NCBI GenBank assembly: GCA_030055525.1
Contig: JASFYJ010000004.1
Location: 21,103 to 85,102 of the forward strand
Length of the DNA stretch: 64,000 bases
Direction of reading: 5' to 3'
Source of the DNA: Archaeoglobales archaeon
Lineage (GTDB): Archaea; Halobacteriota; Archaeoglobi; Archaeoglobales; Archaeoglobaceae
The position numbers were made by a program, and so were the translations under genes. The first letter of the stretch is position 1. Every line of letters begins with the position of its first letter. Shown here piece by piece: positions 52,510 through 61,516 of this stretch. The notes under the pieces were generated by a model. It saw only the letters and a program-made list of their open reading frames with translations, was not told the DNA's origin and ran no database searches.

Positions 52510-53213
52510 TAAAAGTGGAAGATCTCGAAGTCTGGTACGGCAAGATTTTAGCTGTATCTGAGATATCTATTGAAGTTAAAAAGGGAGAAATTGTCGGATT
52601 GATTGGCCCAAACGGTGCTGGAAAGAGCACAATTGTAAACTCAATAATAGGTGTTGTTAGATCGAAAAAAGGAAAGATAGAAATGAATGGCGAAAGAATT
52701 GAAAATTTACCGACACACGAGATAATAAAAAGAGGAGTAACAATAGCTCCTGAAGGTAGAAGGCTGTTTCCTTTCCTAACTGTAGAAGAGAACCTAATGA
52801 TGGGTGCCATAAACGCTGAAGCTTGGAAAAAAAGAAGAGAAGTACTTGAGATGATCTACTCGAGATTTCCTAGACTTAAAGAAAGAAAGGCCCAGCTTGC
52901 TGGAACACTGAGCGGTGGAGAGCAGCAGATGTTGACAATAGCAAGGGCTTTGATGTCTTCACCAAAACTACTACTAGTAGATGAGCCGAGCTTAGGCTTA
53001 GCCCCAAAGATAGCCTTGGAGGTATATAAACTACTAAAATCACTCAGAGATGAGGGTGGAATAACAATTTTACTTGCAGATCAGAACGCACGGAGAGTTC
53101 TAGAAATTAGCGACAGAGCCTACATAGTAGAGAATGGTAGAATTGTAATGCAAGGTGTTAGTGAGGAGCTTTTAGGTGATGAAAACGTGAGGAGGGTGTA
53201 TTTGGGGTTATGA
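52506..53213 (+). CDS. livF: LivF-type ABC transporter ATPase
   Basis: 235 residues. Walker A GLIGPNGAGKSTIVNSI, Q-loop VTIAPEGRRLFPFLTVEENLMMGA, canonical signature LSGGEQQMLTIARALM, Walker B LLLVDEPSLGLAPK and H-loop LLADQNARRVLEISDRAYI. Both ATPases are needed for Liv-type importers. Its start overlaps livG by 4 bases and its stop overlaps the CoA-transferase start as ATGA, so the transferases belong to the same operon. Confidence 0.9.
   Translation: MIKVEDLEVWYGKILAVSEISIEVKKGEIVGLIGPNGAGKSTIVNSIIGVVRSKKGKIEMNGERIENLPTHEIIKRGVTIAPEGRRLFPFLTVEENLMMGAINAEAWKKRREVLEMIYSRFPRLKERKAQLAGTLSGGEQQMLTIARALMSSPKLLLVDEPSLGLAPKIALEVYKLLKSLRDEGGITILLADQNARRVLEISDRAYIVENGRIVMQGVSEELLGDENVRRVYLGL
52572..52631 (+). 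repeat. 60-nt exact direct repeat, copy in livF
   Basis: Second copy of the 60-nt block at 51847-51906. It begins GAAGTTAAAAAGGGAG and ends AAAGAGCACA, spanning the Walker A region. The rest of livF differs from livG, including in the signature motif, so conversion was local. Confidence 0.85.
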
Positions 53214-54532
53214 TGGACTATTTCAGCTTCATAGAATCTATTATTAAGAATGGAAAAAAAAGAGATGAACCTTTAAAGGGTTTAAAAGTTGTAGAAGTCA
53301 CACATTTCATCTTTGGTCCAAATGTTGGAAGAATTTTGGCTCAGTTCGGTGCAGAAGTTGTAAAGATAGAGACGCCCGGAGAAGGAGAAAGGTTCAGGAT
53401 TGGTGCAGTTTTTGGAAGGTTTTACAAAAAATGCAACCTCGTATATGGGATAGTCAACGCAAACAAATACTTTATAGCCGCAGACGCCAGAAACGCAAAG
53501 GCTAGAGAAATAATTTTTGAACTTGTTCGTCGCGCAGATGTTTTCATTGAAAACCTCAGAGCTGGACTAGCAGATGCTATGGGTATAGGTTACTTACAAG
53601 TTCGAAAGGTCAATCCAAAGATAATTTATCTCAGCTGTTCAGGATACGGCCAGTACGGGCCACTAAGTAAAGCTCCAAGCTTTGATGTTGCTGCACAGGG
53701 AGTTTCATCTGTTGCTTTAAAAACAGGATGGGAGGATGTAGATGAGTTTTACAAACTCCCAGACTACTTTGGAGACTATCTTCCTTCTATGATAGCTGTT
53801 TTTGCGGTGCTTTCTGCACTTTACTATAGAGAAAAAACAGGAAAAGGGCAGTACATAGATGTATCACAAACAGAATGCCTATTAAGGTTCCTGTACGATT
53901 TAACCTACTATAGCCTAACAGGAGAGGAGATAGGGAAAACAGGGAACATTGATCCAACTGCAAGTCCTTCAGGAATTTTTAAAACTGCCGATGGTAAGTT
54001 CGTCGCAATTGCAGTATTAACTGAAAAACAGTTCAAAGCGCTTGCAGAATTAATTGAAGGGCTTGAAAACGAGGACAGACTAAAAAAAGAAAGAATAAAA
54101 GAGCTGAACGAAAAGGTAGAAAAATGGGTTGCGAATCACAGCTTAGAAGAATTACTAGAAATAGCGAAAAAGAAAGGTATCCCAATTTCTCCTGTTCTCA
54201 ACGATGTTGAAATATTCGAAGATCCATGGAGATGGGAGAGAGGAAGCATCGTAAAGGTAAAAGATAGGCTTATTGGAGAAGTACCTGTTCCAGGTCCTTT
54301 TGCAGTCATGAGCGCAACTCCTGGAAAGATTAAATGGATAGCAAGACCAGTAGGTTACCATAATAGGCTAATACTAAAAAAGTGGCTTGGGCTTAGTGAT
54401 GAAGAGATCGAAAAACTGGAGAAGGAAGGAGTAATAGGATACTGGGATGAGATGCCAGGAATGGCCCCACCTCCAACCTGGAAGAAGGAGGATGATCCTA
54501 TTTTTAAGGGTGAGAAAGATGAGCCGGGATGA
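53210..54532 (+). CDS. Class III CoA-transferase (CaiB/BaiF), first of pair
   Basis: 440 residues. Class III CoA-transferases move CoA between carboxylic acids through a mixed anhydride on a conserved Asp. Here Asp159 is in KAPSFDVAAQGVSS; the CoA site includes VVEVTHFIFGPNVGRILAQFGAEVVKIE and the loop GKGQYIDVSQTECLL. N-terminal extension of about 20 residues. It overlaps livF by 4 bases and the second transferase by 14. The substrate should be a carboxylate imported by the Liv system, if the operon is functional; identity unknown. Confidence 0.87.
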   Translation: MMDYFSFIESIIKNGKKRDEPLKGLKVVEVTHFIFGPNVGRILAQFGAEVVKIETPGEGERFRIGAVFGRFYKKCNLVYGIVNANKYFIAADARNAKAREIIFELVRRADVFIENLRAGLADAMGIGYLQVRKVNPKIIYLSCSGYGQYGPLSKAPSFDVAAQGVSSVALKTGWEDVDEFYKLPDYFGDYLPSMIAVFAVLSALYYREKTGKGQYIDVSQTECLLRFLYDLTYYSLTGEEIGKTGNIDPTASPSGIFKTADGKFVAIAVLTEKQFKALAELIEGLENEDRLKKERIKELNEKVEKWVANHSLEELLEIAKKKGIPISPVLNDVEIFEDPWRWERGSIVKVKDRLIGEVPVPGPFAVMSATPGKIKWIARPVGYHNRLILKKWLGLSDEEIEKLEKEGVIGYWDEMPGMAPPPTWKKEDDPIFKGEKDEPG

Positions 54533-55733
54533 AATCCTGAAAAATATTTTTATGGAAGATGAAAAACCCTTCGCCTTGCAAGACGTAAAAGTTGTGGAAA
54601 TTTGCAGTGAAAACTTCGCAGCTGCAATAGCGGGATCTTTGCTTGCTGAAGTTGGTGCAAAAGTTACTAGAATTGAATTTGACGATGAAGCTAAGAATAT
54701 AACTCCATTCGGTGTAAAAGTTGAGGATTCCGGTATTCCTTATCTTGTTGAAACCCGAAACAAAGAGATAATCAGATACGAGGAAAAAGTCAAAGATTTG
54801 TTACTTTCAGCCGATATAGTTATAGATGGTATGCCTCCTGGCTATCTCGATGATCTAGGAATAGGCTACAGACAGCTATATGAGCTAAATCCAAGGATTA
54901 TTTATGTTGCCGTATCTCCTTTTGGGCATTTTACCTCAAAAGCCAAGGAATTTAAAAACTTACCAGATTCAGATCTAACAGCTCAAGCCTACAATGGCTA
55001 TCCCACATTGATAGGTAACCCTTACCTCACAGACAAGCATTCTTATCCTTTAAAAGCTGGAATTTGGGCAGCTTGGACGATGGCAGGTGTTAACGCTGCA
55101 GTTGCATCCATTATAGCGCTTATTGAGAGATCGAAAAGTGGCAAAGGACAGTTTATAGACATTGCAACCAACGATGCGCTCGTAGTTATCAATGCATTTC
55201 CAATAATAATCGGTTTTCTGTTCAACAAACCAAGGGGTAGGTTCGGTACCGTGGATTATATACTTTACCCGTTCGGCTATTACAGGGTCAAAGATGGATA
55301 CATTGCACTTGCAACACCAACAGATGCCGATTTCAGATCTTTGTTGAAGATAATAAAGAGATGGGACCTAGAACCAGACTGGAGATACTCCTTAGACAGG
55401 ATCTCAGATGACCTCGACAGAATAAAAATTTTGGATGAGGAACTGAACAAAACTCTAAAAAATTTTACAACTGAAGAGCTTATCAGAGCTGCGAGAAGGG
55501 CGAGAAGGATAAAAATGCTGGGCAAACTCATAGGAAGATTTTTAGGAGAGCCGGTGATAGTTAAACTTAACACGCTGAAGGATGTACTCGAAGAGGAACA
55601 TTGGAGAACAAGAAAAGCTTTCTTAGCTTTAAAAGTCGATGAAAAAGAAATTTTAATCCCAAATACTCCAATAAAAATGTCCGAGACACCAGCTAGGATT
55701 ATTAAAATTCTGAACAGAGAGGTCAAAACGTAA
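54519..55733 (+). CDS. Class III CoA-transferase (CaiB/BaiF), second of pair
   Basis: 404 residues from ATG 54519, which follows GGGTGAG; the longer frame would add atypical residues. Motifs: VKVVEICSENFAAAIAGSLLAEVGAKVTRIEF, candidate catalytic Asp152 in LPDSDLTAQAYNG, and GKGQFIDIATNDALVV. The glycine-rich active loop is less conserved than in the first gene. Adjacent, overlapping, non-identical CaiB genes in other organisms (BbsEF) form heteromeric CoA-transferases, so a two-subunit enzyme is likely here too. Last gene of the operon. Confidence 0.84.
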   Translation: MSRDEILKNIFMEDEKPFALQDVKVVEICSENFAAAIAGSLLAEVGAKVTRIEFDDEAKNITPFGVKVEDSGIPYLVETRNKEIIRYEEKVKDLLLSADIVIDGMPPGYLDDLGIGYRQLYELNPRIIYVAVSPFGHFTSKAKEFKNLPDSDLTAQAYNGYPTLIGNPYLTDKHSYPLKAGIWAAWTMAGVNAAVASIIALIERSKSGKGQFIDIATNDALVVINAFPIIIGFLFNKPRGRFGTVDYILYPFGYYRVKDGYIALATPTDADFRSLLKIIKRWDLEPDWRYSLDRISDDLDRIKILDEELNKTLKNFTTEELIRAARRARRIKMLGKLIGRFLGEPVIVKLNTLKDVLEEEHWRTRKAFLALKVDEKEILIPNTPIKMSETPARIIKILNREVKT

Positions 55734-56081
55734 AGTCCAAATGATTAGAAAAAGTACATTCAATTTTTATTTGTGCTTTTTGACTCTTTCGGTGATTCTG
55801 AATGATAATAATTAAAGAAATTTATTAATTTAAATTTATTTATATATTTGAAACGAATTAAACCCATGAAAAAGACAGTTGAAGCGATCTAAGAGGACTA
55901 AATTTTCAAAACCTTTGAAAAAGGCCAATTTAAACGAGAAAAAGAGGGAAAAGGTATATTTGGTAGTCAAAAAAGCAAATGAAGTGGGAAGGTGCTCGAA
56001 GTTAATAGATTTTGCCCAAATACAGCGCATCAATACATTTTGAGACCAAAAGTTTATTAACCAGTTTCCTAAACATTAAAT
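55734..56081. other. Intergenic stretch, possible decayed gene fragment
   Basis: 348 bp without an intact gene. The left third is AT-rich (TTTATTAATTTAAATTTATTTATATATTTG at about 55822-55850), suitable for promoters or termination. The right two thirds read, in one plus-strand frame, ANLNEKKREKVYLVVKKANE and then GRCSKLIDFAQIQRINTF before a stop, which looks like a fragment of an old gene. Not identifiable. A TATA-like GTTTATTAACC near 56052 probably serves uspA. Confidence 0.3.
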
Positions 56082-56477
56082 ATGGCAATAGTTGTTGCTC
56101 TGGATAAAAAGTCGCTTAGGAGCGAGAGGGTTTTAGAATTCGCATTGAAGGAGGCGAAGCTTAGAAATGAAAAACTGTTTTTTGTACATTCGTTGTTCGG
56201 AAAAGAAAAGACAAAAGCTGAAGAAGTGATTGAGGGTGAAAAACTGCTTGAATGGGCAGCTGAGCAAGCTAAGAGAGAAGGTATCGAATTTGAGAAACAC
56301 TTACTTATAAGGGGCAAAGAACCGGCTGAGGATGTAATAGAATTCGCAAACGACGTTGCAGCAAGCATGATAATCATAGGTGTCAGAAAAAGGCGTCCGA
56401 CTGGAAAAGTACTATTCGGGAGTGTTGCACAAGAGATAATACTCAACGCAGCCCAGCCAGTTGTATGTATAAAATAG
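56082..56477 (+). CDS. Universal stress protein (UspA family)
   Basis: A 131-residue single-domain Usp protein. The ATP-binding motif is present at the C-terminus: GVRKRRPTGKVLFGSVAQEIILNAAQPVVCIK, which fits G-2x-G-9x-G(S/T). The N-terminus IVVALDKKSLRSERVLEFALKEAK is typical. Its partner is unknown. It stands alone, about 200 bases upstream of mcrB, with its own likely promoter. Confidence 0.9.
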   Translation: MAIVVALDKKSLRSERVLEFALKEAKLRNEKLFFVHSLFGKEKTKAEEVIEGEKLLEWAAEQAKREGIEFEKHLLIRGKEPAEDVIEFANDVAASMIIIGVRKRRPTGKVLFGSVAQEIILNAAQPVVCIK

Positions 56478-56575
56478 TTCACTAACAATCTGGTGTTATT
56501 AGAAACTGTTGATTAAAATCAAAAATGTTATCAGAAATTCTCAAAATAAGACTAACACACGGCTGAAAGGATGCG

Positions 56576-56626
56576 TTTTTTTATAAGCCTGTATAGAGCG
56601 TAGTAAAATGGTAAGAAATATATACC
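56576..56626 (+). promoter_or_regulatory. Candidate mcr operon promoters
   Basis: Two TATA-like elements lie upstream of mcrB: TTTTTTATAAGC (about 56576-56587), predicting a start near 56611 and a 70-nt leader, and AAATATATACC (56617-56626), predicting a start near 56648 and a 30-nt leader. GGAGGTG at 56664-56670 is a strong ribosome-binding site for mcrB, so the mRNA is leadered. The existence of two elements would allow two transcript forms. Confidence 0.5.
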
Positions 56627-56678
56627 TCTCCACGTTGCTTTTAATTGGAGTAAGTTTGGAGTCGGAGGTGAAGAGATT

Positions 56679-58010
56679 ATGAAGTATAAGGACAAAATAG
56701 ACCTTTATGACGACAAAGGGAAGTTGGTTGAATCCGATGTGCCCCTTGAGGCTGTTAGCCCATTGCTGAACCCAGCGATCGAGGAGATTATAAAAATTAT
56801 ACGCAGATCTGTTGCAGTAAACTTGGCGGGAATCCAGAAGGCTTTGGAGACCGGCGCTGTAGGTGGCGAAAGATGCATTATCCCTGGAAAATCGTTGAAG
56901 CTTGATATCGTTGGAAATGCGGGTGCTATTGCAGATAAAATAAAGAAGACCTTGGCTGTGGCAAAAGATGACGATACAGTGGTGCAGCTCATCGATGGTG
57001 GTAAAAATCTGCTTGTACAGGTTCCAACAATAAGAATACTGAAAGCTGTAGAGTATACAGCTCCGATAACTGCTGTAGCTGCTGCCGTGACTGAAGCTAT
57101 AATCGACACGTTTAACGTGGACATGTTTGATGCTCCAATGGTTAAAGCGGCGGTTTGGGGAAGATATCCGCAGTCCATGGATTTGATGGGTGCAAACGTG
57201 CAGTCTCTGCTTTCAGTTCCACAGCAGAATGAGGGTTTAGGATATGCTTTGAGAAACGTTCCGGTCTCGTACATATCCACGATTACAAGAAGAAACGCTA
57301 TGAATGCCGCGTCGCTTTCTTCGATATTCGAACAGACTGCCATGATCGAAATGGGAGACGCAGTTGGTTCCTTTGAAAGACTCCATCTTCTTGGCCTAGC
57401 TTATCAGGGCCTCAATGCAAACAACCTGGTATATGATCTTGTAAAGGAAAACGGAAAGAATGGTTCCGTAGGTACGGTAGTTGCAAGCCTTGTTGAGAGA
57501 GCAGTTGAAGATAAAGTTATCAAACCGAATGGAAAAGGCCCATCTGGATATGTAACATACACTACAAGTGATATAGCACTCTGGAACGCTTACGCTGCAG
57601 CTGGTTTCCTAGCGGCTGCCATGGTAAACTGTGGTGCACAGAGAGCGATGCAGAGCATATCTGCGGTCACAGTATACTACAACGACCTGCTTGAAAGGCA
57701 GACTGGATTGCCATCCGTTGACTTCGGTAGAGCTCTCGGTTTGGGTGTAGAATTCTCGTTCTTCAGCCACTCCATATACGGTGGTGGAAGCCCAGTTATC
57801 TTCCATGGCAACCATATAGTTACGAGACACAGCAAAGGATTTGTAGCTCCAGCTATCGCAGCTGCGATCGCTCTTGATGCTGGTACAGTCTATTACAGCC
57901 CAGACAGGATAGCTGGGATAATAGGACAAGTGTTCAGCACGATACCCGTGCTCAGAGAGCCACTGATACATGTAGCGAGGGCTGCAGGGCAGATAAAGGA
58001 CAAGGTGTAA
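56679..58010 (+). CDS. mcrB: Methyl-coenzyme M reductase beta subunit
   Basis: A 443-residue McrB. Methane-type features: [29 protein letters not shown], and IVTRHSKGF, the loop that lines the substrate channel. The segment after SIYGGG reads SPVIFHGNH, where the methanogen enzymes I recall have GPGIFNGNH; otherwise the channel is conserved. First gene of mcrBDCGA, the common methanogen order. The start codon follows GGAGGTG. Together with McrA and McrG it forms the (abg)2 complex binding two F430. Confidence 0.97.
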   Translation: MKYKDKIDLYDDKGKLVESDVPLEAVSPLLNPAIEEIIKIIRRSVAVNLAGIQKALETGAVGGERCIIPGKSLKLDIVGNAGAIADKIKKTLAVAKDDDTVVQLIDGGKNLLVQVPTIRILKAVEYTAPITAVAAAVTEAIIDTFNVDMFDAPMVKAAVWGRYPQSMDLMGANVQSLLSVPQQNEGLGYALRNVPVSYISTITRRNAMNAASLSSIFEQTAMIEMGDAVGSFERLHLLGLAYQGLNANNLVYDLVKENGKNGSVGTVVASLVERAVEDKVIKPNGKGPSGYVTYTTSDIALWNAYAAAGFLAAAMVNCGAQRAMQSISAVTVYYNDLLERQTGLPSVDFGRALGLGVEFSFFSHSIYGGGSPVIFHGNHIVTRHSKGFVAPAIAAAIALDAGTVYYSPDRIAGIIGQVFSTIPVLREPLIHVARAAGQIKDKV

Positions 58011-58014
58011 ATCG

Positions 58015-58401
58015 ATGCTCCCCTCCCTCAGGGAAGAGATTGAGATATTTCCCTATAGGATAATGGGAGCTAAAACTGTTGAAAACTTACTTAACGAGAT
58101 ATCAAATCTTGAAGGAGTAGAGGGAGTATTCATCCACGGCCCAAGTGTAAAAAGTGATGTTAAAGAAAAGATAGTGGTTAAAGGTGAAGAAGCAGAGCTT
58201 CGAGTTGCACCGAGCAGGTTGATAATAAGAGTTAAAGATGCCGACTTGGTAATGGACAAATTGAAAGCCATATGTGATCAAATACTTACATACGGCTATT
58301 CAATAAGGACAGGCAAGTTCACAAGAGACCAGCCAACGCTGCATGATTATAAAGTTCTGTATATAATGCAGCTTAGAGAATCCAGAGAGGATGAAGAATG
58401 A
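58015..58401 (+). CDS. mcrD: MCR operon protein D
   Basis: A 128-residue McrD, a small protein that interacts with MCR and probably assists assembly or F430 insertion. Pattern: EIEIFPYRIMGAKTVENLLNEISNLEGVEGVFIHGP, followed by a strand-rich middle. Starts 4 bases after the mcrB stop and overlaps mcrC by 4, so it is translationally coupled. It is often missing from alkyl-type Mcr operons; its presence supports a canonical methane-type system. Confidence 0.92.
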   Translation: MLPSLREEIEIFPYRIMGAKTVENLLNEISNLEGVEGVFIHGPSVKSDVKEKIVVKGEEAELRVAPSRLIIRVKDADLVMDKLKAICDQILTYGYSIRTGKFTRDQPTLHDYKVLYIMQLRESREDEE

Positions 58402-59018
58402 AAATCGGTAGAGAAACACAGTTCGTCGACTGTAGAGAGGCAATGGGGATCGGTTTAGGTGGAGGTTTGGCCCAGAGAGGAACGATCTCTGTAGGTTACT
58501 GTGGAAAAAGGCCATCTGATGTAGTAGTCATCTCGATGTCCCCATCGACGAGACATGTTACAAAACCAGTATGTGAAATAACGGCTGGTTTAAGAAGAGA
58601 AGGTATAAACGCGAGTGTTCTCGTACTTAACGCAGGATCAAGCGCACCTCCGGGTGCTTCAGCATCAAAAGGTGGCTATGGGTCACACTTTGGGTTAAAA
58701 ATTGAAGAGATAGACAGAATAGCAAAACATAAGCTATGCATTATACATCTGGGTAACGTAAAACATCATGTCGTTGCTAAAGCCAAGGCTATACTTAGGT
58801 ATGTGCCGATAAAGGGCGTTATAGTTTGCCAGTGTCCTTTGACATTTGAAGACCTAGTTAAAGCTGGCGTAAAAACGAGAGTTGCAAGCCCTGAAAATCC
58901 TGAAACCCTGGGGGAGGTAGTAGAGATAGTAACAGATGTTGTGCGTGGGCAGAATTGCCCACCGGAGAAAATAGATGAGATTTGTGAGAAAGTGAAGAGG
59001 CATATTAATTGGGGGTGA
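58398..59018 (+). CDS. mcrC: MCR operon protein C
   Basis: A 206-residue McrC, identified in the literature as part of the MCR activation complex that includes AtwA. Conserved stretch: GLGGGLAQRGTISVGYCGKRPSDVVVISMSPSTRHVTKPVCEITAGL; further Cys in VCQCPLTFEDL. Overlaps mcrD and lies 6 bases before mcrG. Its cysteines may bind cluster or disulfide intermediates. Confidence 0.94.
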   Translation: MKIGRETQFVDCREAMGIGLGGGLAQRGTISVGYCGKRPSDVVVISMSPSTRHVTKPVCEITAGLRREGINASVLVLNAGSSAPPGASASKGGYGSHFGLKIEEIDRIAKHKLCIIHLGNVKHHVVAKAKAILRYVPIKGVIVCQCPLTFEDLVKAGVKTRVASPENPETLGEVVEIVTDVVRGQNCPPEKIDEICEKVKRHINWG

Positions 59019-59024
59019 AAATGT

Positions 59025-59819
59025 ATGGCTGATATAAAAGTTAAGGGTGGAAAGTACAAGCCCGCATATCCCGGGCAAACGATCGTGGCTGAAAATAGAA
59101 GGAAATACCTAGATCCAAACTACGAGCTTAGGAAACTGAGATCGATTTCCGACGAAGACGTAGTCAGATTGCTCGGCCATAGAGTTCCAGGCGAAGCGTA
59201 TAAATCCGTTCATCCGCCACTTGAAGAACTCGGCGAACCACCATGCCCGATTAGGGAGCTAGTTGAACCTACGCCTGGTGCTAAGGCGGGAGATAGAATT
59301 AGATACATTCAGTTCACAGACTCCGTCTACTTCGCTCCGCTGGCTCCATATGTAAGAAGCTGGATGGCCTTCTGGAGATACAGAGGTGTCGATCCTGGAA
59401 CCCTCTCTGGCAGAGCTCCGCTTGAAATGAGAGAGCGTGATTTGGAGCTTGTTGCAAAGGAGTTACTTGAAACTGAAGTATTTGATCCAGCAAGGGTTGG
59501 GGTTAGAGGAGCTACAGTACATGGCCACTCGTTAAGATTGGATGAAAATGGATTGATGTTCGATGCTCTTAGGAGGTACGTATTCGACAAAGAGAAGGGA
59601 GAGGTTGTGTACGTAAAGGATCAGGTCGGAGTACCTCTCGAGACCCCAGTGAGAGTTGGAAAACCGCTGCCGGAGGAGGAGTTAAAGAAGTTGACGACGA
59701 TCTATAGAGTAGATGGTATATCAACGAGGGACGATCCCGAACTGCTCAACTGGGTAAAGAGGATCCACTTACTTAGAACCTATGCCGGATTTAAGTTAAA
59801 TAAGGCTGAAAATATGTGA
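59025..59819 (+). CDS. mcrG: Methyl-coenzyme M reductase gamma subunit
   Basis: A 264-residue McrG. Family core: [42 protein letters not shown] with KAG near the F430 edge, [33 protein letters not shown], and [22 protein letters not shown]. Start ATG 59025 lies in GTGAAAATGTATG, with the ribosome-binding site GGGGGTGA upstream. Gap of 10 bases to mcrA with GAGGTGG in it. Confidence 0.97.
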   Translation: MADIKVKGGKYKPAYPGQTIVAENRRKYLDPNYELRKLRSISDEDVVRLLGHRVPGEAYKSVHPPLEELGEPPCPIRELVEPTPGAKAGDRIRYIQFTDSVYFAPLAPYVRSWMAFWRYRGVDPGTLSGRAPLEMRERDLELVAKELLETEVFDPARVGVRGATVHGHSLRLDENGLMFDALRRYVFDKEKGEVVYVKDQVGVPLETPVRVGKPLPEEELKKLTTIYRVDGISTRDDPELLNWVKRIHLLRTYAGFKLNKAENM

Positions 59820-59829
59820 GGTGGTTTAG

Positions 59830-61497
59830 ATGGCCGATAAGAAGTTATTTATTGATGCCCTGAAGAAGAAATTTAAGGAGGAGCCAACGGATAAATATAC
59901 GAAGTTCTACATCTATGATGGTTGGAAGCAGTCTGCAAGAAAGAGAGAATTCGTAGAATGGGCACAGAAGATTGCCAAGGAAAGGGGAATTCCTGCATAT
60001 AATCCCGAAATGCATCTCGGTGGAATTCCCGTTGGGCAGAGAGTTTTGATGCCCTACAAGATCTCAGGCACTGATGTATACTGTGAAGGCGATGATCTGC
60101 ACTACATAAATAACGCTGCAATGCAGCAGGCGTGGGATGATATAAGGAGGACAGTTATTGTTGGTTTAGATGCTCCACATGCACTGCTTGAGAAGAGGTT
60201 GGGCAAAGAGGTTACTCCGGAAACGATAAACGAATACCTTGAAGTTCTCAACCATGCATTGCCAGGTGGTGCAGTAGTTCAGGAGCACATGGTTGAAATT
60301 CATCCAGCACTCGTTGCAGATTCCTATGTTAAGGTCTTCACAGGTAACGATGAGCTTGCAGACCAGATAGACAAGAGGTTCTTGATAGATATAAACAAAC
60401 AATTCCCGCCAGAGCAGGCTGAGGCTTTAAAGAAGGCCATTGGCAAATCGCTCTATCAGGTAACAAAAGTTCCGATAATCGTTGGCAGAGCAGCAGATGG
60501 AGGTACTATTTCAAGATGGTCTGCGATGCAAATAAGCATGGCGATGATATCATCTTACAAGCTGATGGCCGGTGAAGCTGCAATCGCTGAGTTCGCATTT
60601 GCAGCGAAGCATGCTGAAGTAATTCAGATGGCGACCCTTACACCTTGGAGAAGAGCCAGAGGTCCGAATGAGCCTGGTGGCTTACCGTTTGGTTACCTAG
60701 CAGATATAGTACAGACAAACAGGAAATACCCAGATGATCCCGTTAAAGTTGCTCTTGAAACGCTTGCTATTGGTTCAGTTATCTTCGATCAGCTCTGGTT
60801 CGGAATCTACATGTCTGGTGGTGTAGGATTCACCCAGTATGCAACAGCCGTTTATACAGATGATATCCTCGACGACTTCTGCTACTACATCGCGGACTAT
60901 GTAAAGAAGAAATTTGGTGGATTTGCAAAGGCTCCAAGGACGATGGACACAATCTTGGATGTTGCAACCGAAGCTACACTCTATGGACTTGAACAGTATG
61001 AGAGATTCCCGGCGCTCATGGAGACGCACTTTGGCGGATCACAGAGAGCTTCAGTTCTTGCAGCAGCATCTGGCGTTGGAGCTGCAATCGCAACTGGAGA
61101 TGCTCAGGCGGGAGTTAATGGCTGGTATCTCTCAATGATCCTGCACAAGGAGCACATGGGCAGACTTGGCTTCTACGGCTACGATGCCCAGGATCAGATG
61201 GGTGCTTCAAACAGCTTCTCATACAGAAGCGACGAGGGCTTGCCATTGGAGCTTAGAGGTCCGAACTATCCGAACTATGCAATGAACGTTGGGCACACTG
61301 GCGAATATGCAGGTATCGTAGCAGCTGCTCACGCAGCTTGCAAGCATGCCTGGTGCGTGAACCCAATAGTCAAGGTAGCATTTGCAGATCCATCGCTGAA
61401 GTTCGACTGGACAGAGCCGAGAAAGATGATTGCAAAGGGTGCTCTGAGAGAGTTCATGCCGGATGGCGAGAGAGACGCGGTAATTCCGCCGCACTAA
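59830..61497 (+). CDS. mcrA: Methyl-coenzyme M reductase alpha subunit
   Basis: A 555-residue McrA carrying the F430 site. Methanobacterium-numbered residues are found in place: F430 axial ligand Gln151 ([10 protein letters not shown], alpha-147), His261 (alpha-257), Arg275 (alpha-271), Tyr337 (alpha-333, FTQYATA), Gln405 (alpha-400, GGSQRA), Gly450 (thioglycine alpha-445, LGFYGYD) and Asp455 (alpha-450). Differences: Met457 where S-methyl-Cys452 occurs, Ala453 for Leu448, and Ile326 in [10 protein letters not shown] for Ser. Last subunit of the operon. The sequence is methane-type, not alkyl-type. Confidence 0.98.
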   Translation: MADKKLFIDALKKKFKEEPTDKYTKFYIYDGWKQSARKREFVEWAQKIAKERGIPAYNPEMHLGGIPVGQRVLMPYKISGTDVYCEGDDLHYINNAAMQQAWDDIRRTVIVGLDAPHALLEKRLGKEVTPETINEYLEVLNHALPGGAVVQEHMVEIHPALVADSYVKVFTGNDELADQIDKRFLIDINKQFPPEQAEALKKAIGKSLYQVTKVPIIVGRAADGGTISRWSAMQISMAMISSYKLMAGEAAIAEFAFAAKHAEVIQMATLTPWRRARGPNEPGGLPFGYLADIVQTNRKYPDDPVKVALETLAIGSVIFDQLWFGIYMSGGVGFTQYATAVYTDDILDDFCYYIADYVKKKFGGFAKAPRTMDTILDVATEATLYGLEQYERFPALMETHFGGSQRASVLAAASGVGAAIATGDAQAGVNGWYLSMILHKEHMGRLGFYGYDAQDQMGASNSFSYRSDEGLPLELRGPNYPNYAMNVGHTGEYAGIVAAAHAACKHAWCVNPIVKVAFADPSLKFDWTEPRKMIAKGALREFMPDGERDAVIPPH

Positions 61498-61516
61498 ATT
61501 TTTTAAACTTTTTTAA

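Noticed and set aside
55836-56033. Minus-strand 65-codon frame in the gap before uspA
   Set aside because: Phe-rich low-complexity translation with no start signal; AT-driven random frame.
56705-57343. 212-codon minus-strand frame inside mcrB
   Set aside because: Antisense shadow of a conserved gene; composition is serine/isoleucine-rich as expected of a reversed frame.
59830-61497. Alkyl-CoM (non-methane) type McrA
   Set aside because: Channel and F430 motifs (FTQYATA, GGSQRA, LGFYGYD) and the mcrBDCGA layout with mcrC and mcrD match methane-type enzymes; only a few residues differ.
58398-61497. Pyrrolysine (TAG) or selenocysteine (TGA) read-through in mcr or hydrogenase genes
   Set aside because: All these genes end at stops that match normal family C-termini; no in-frame internal stop needs to be read through.
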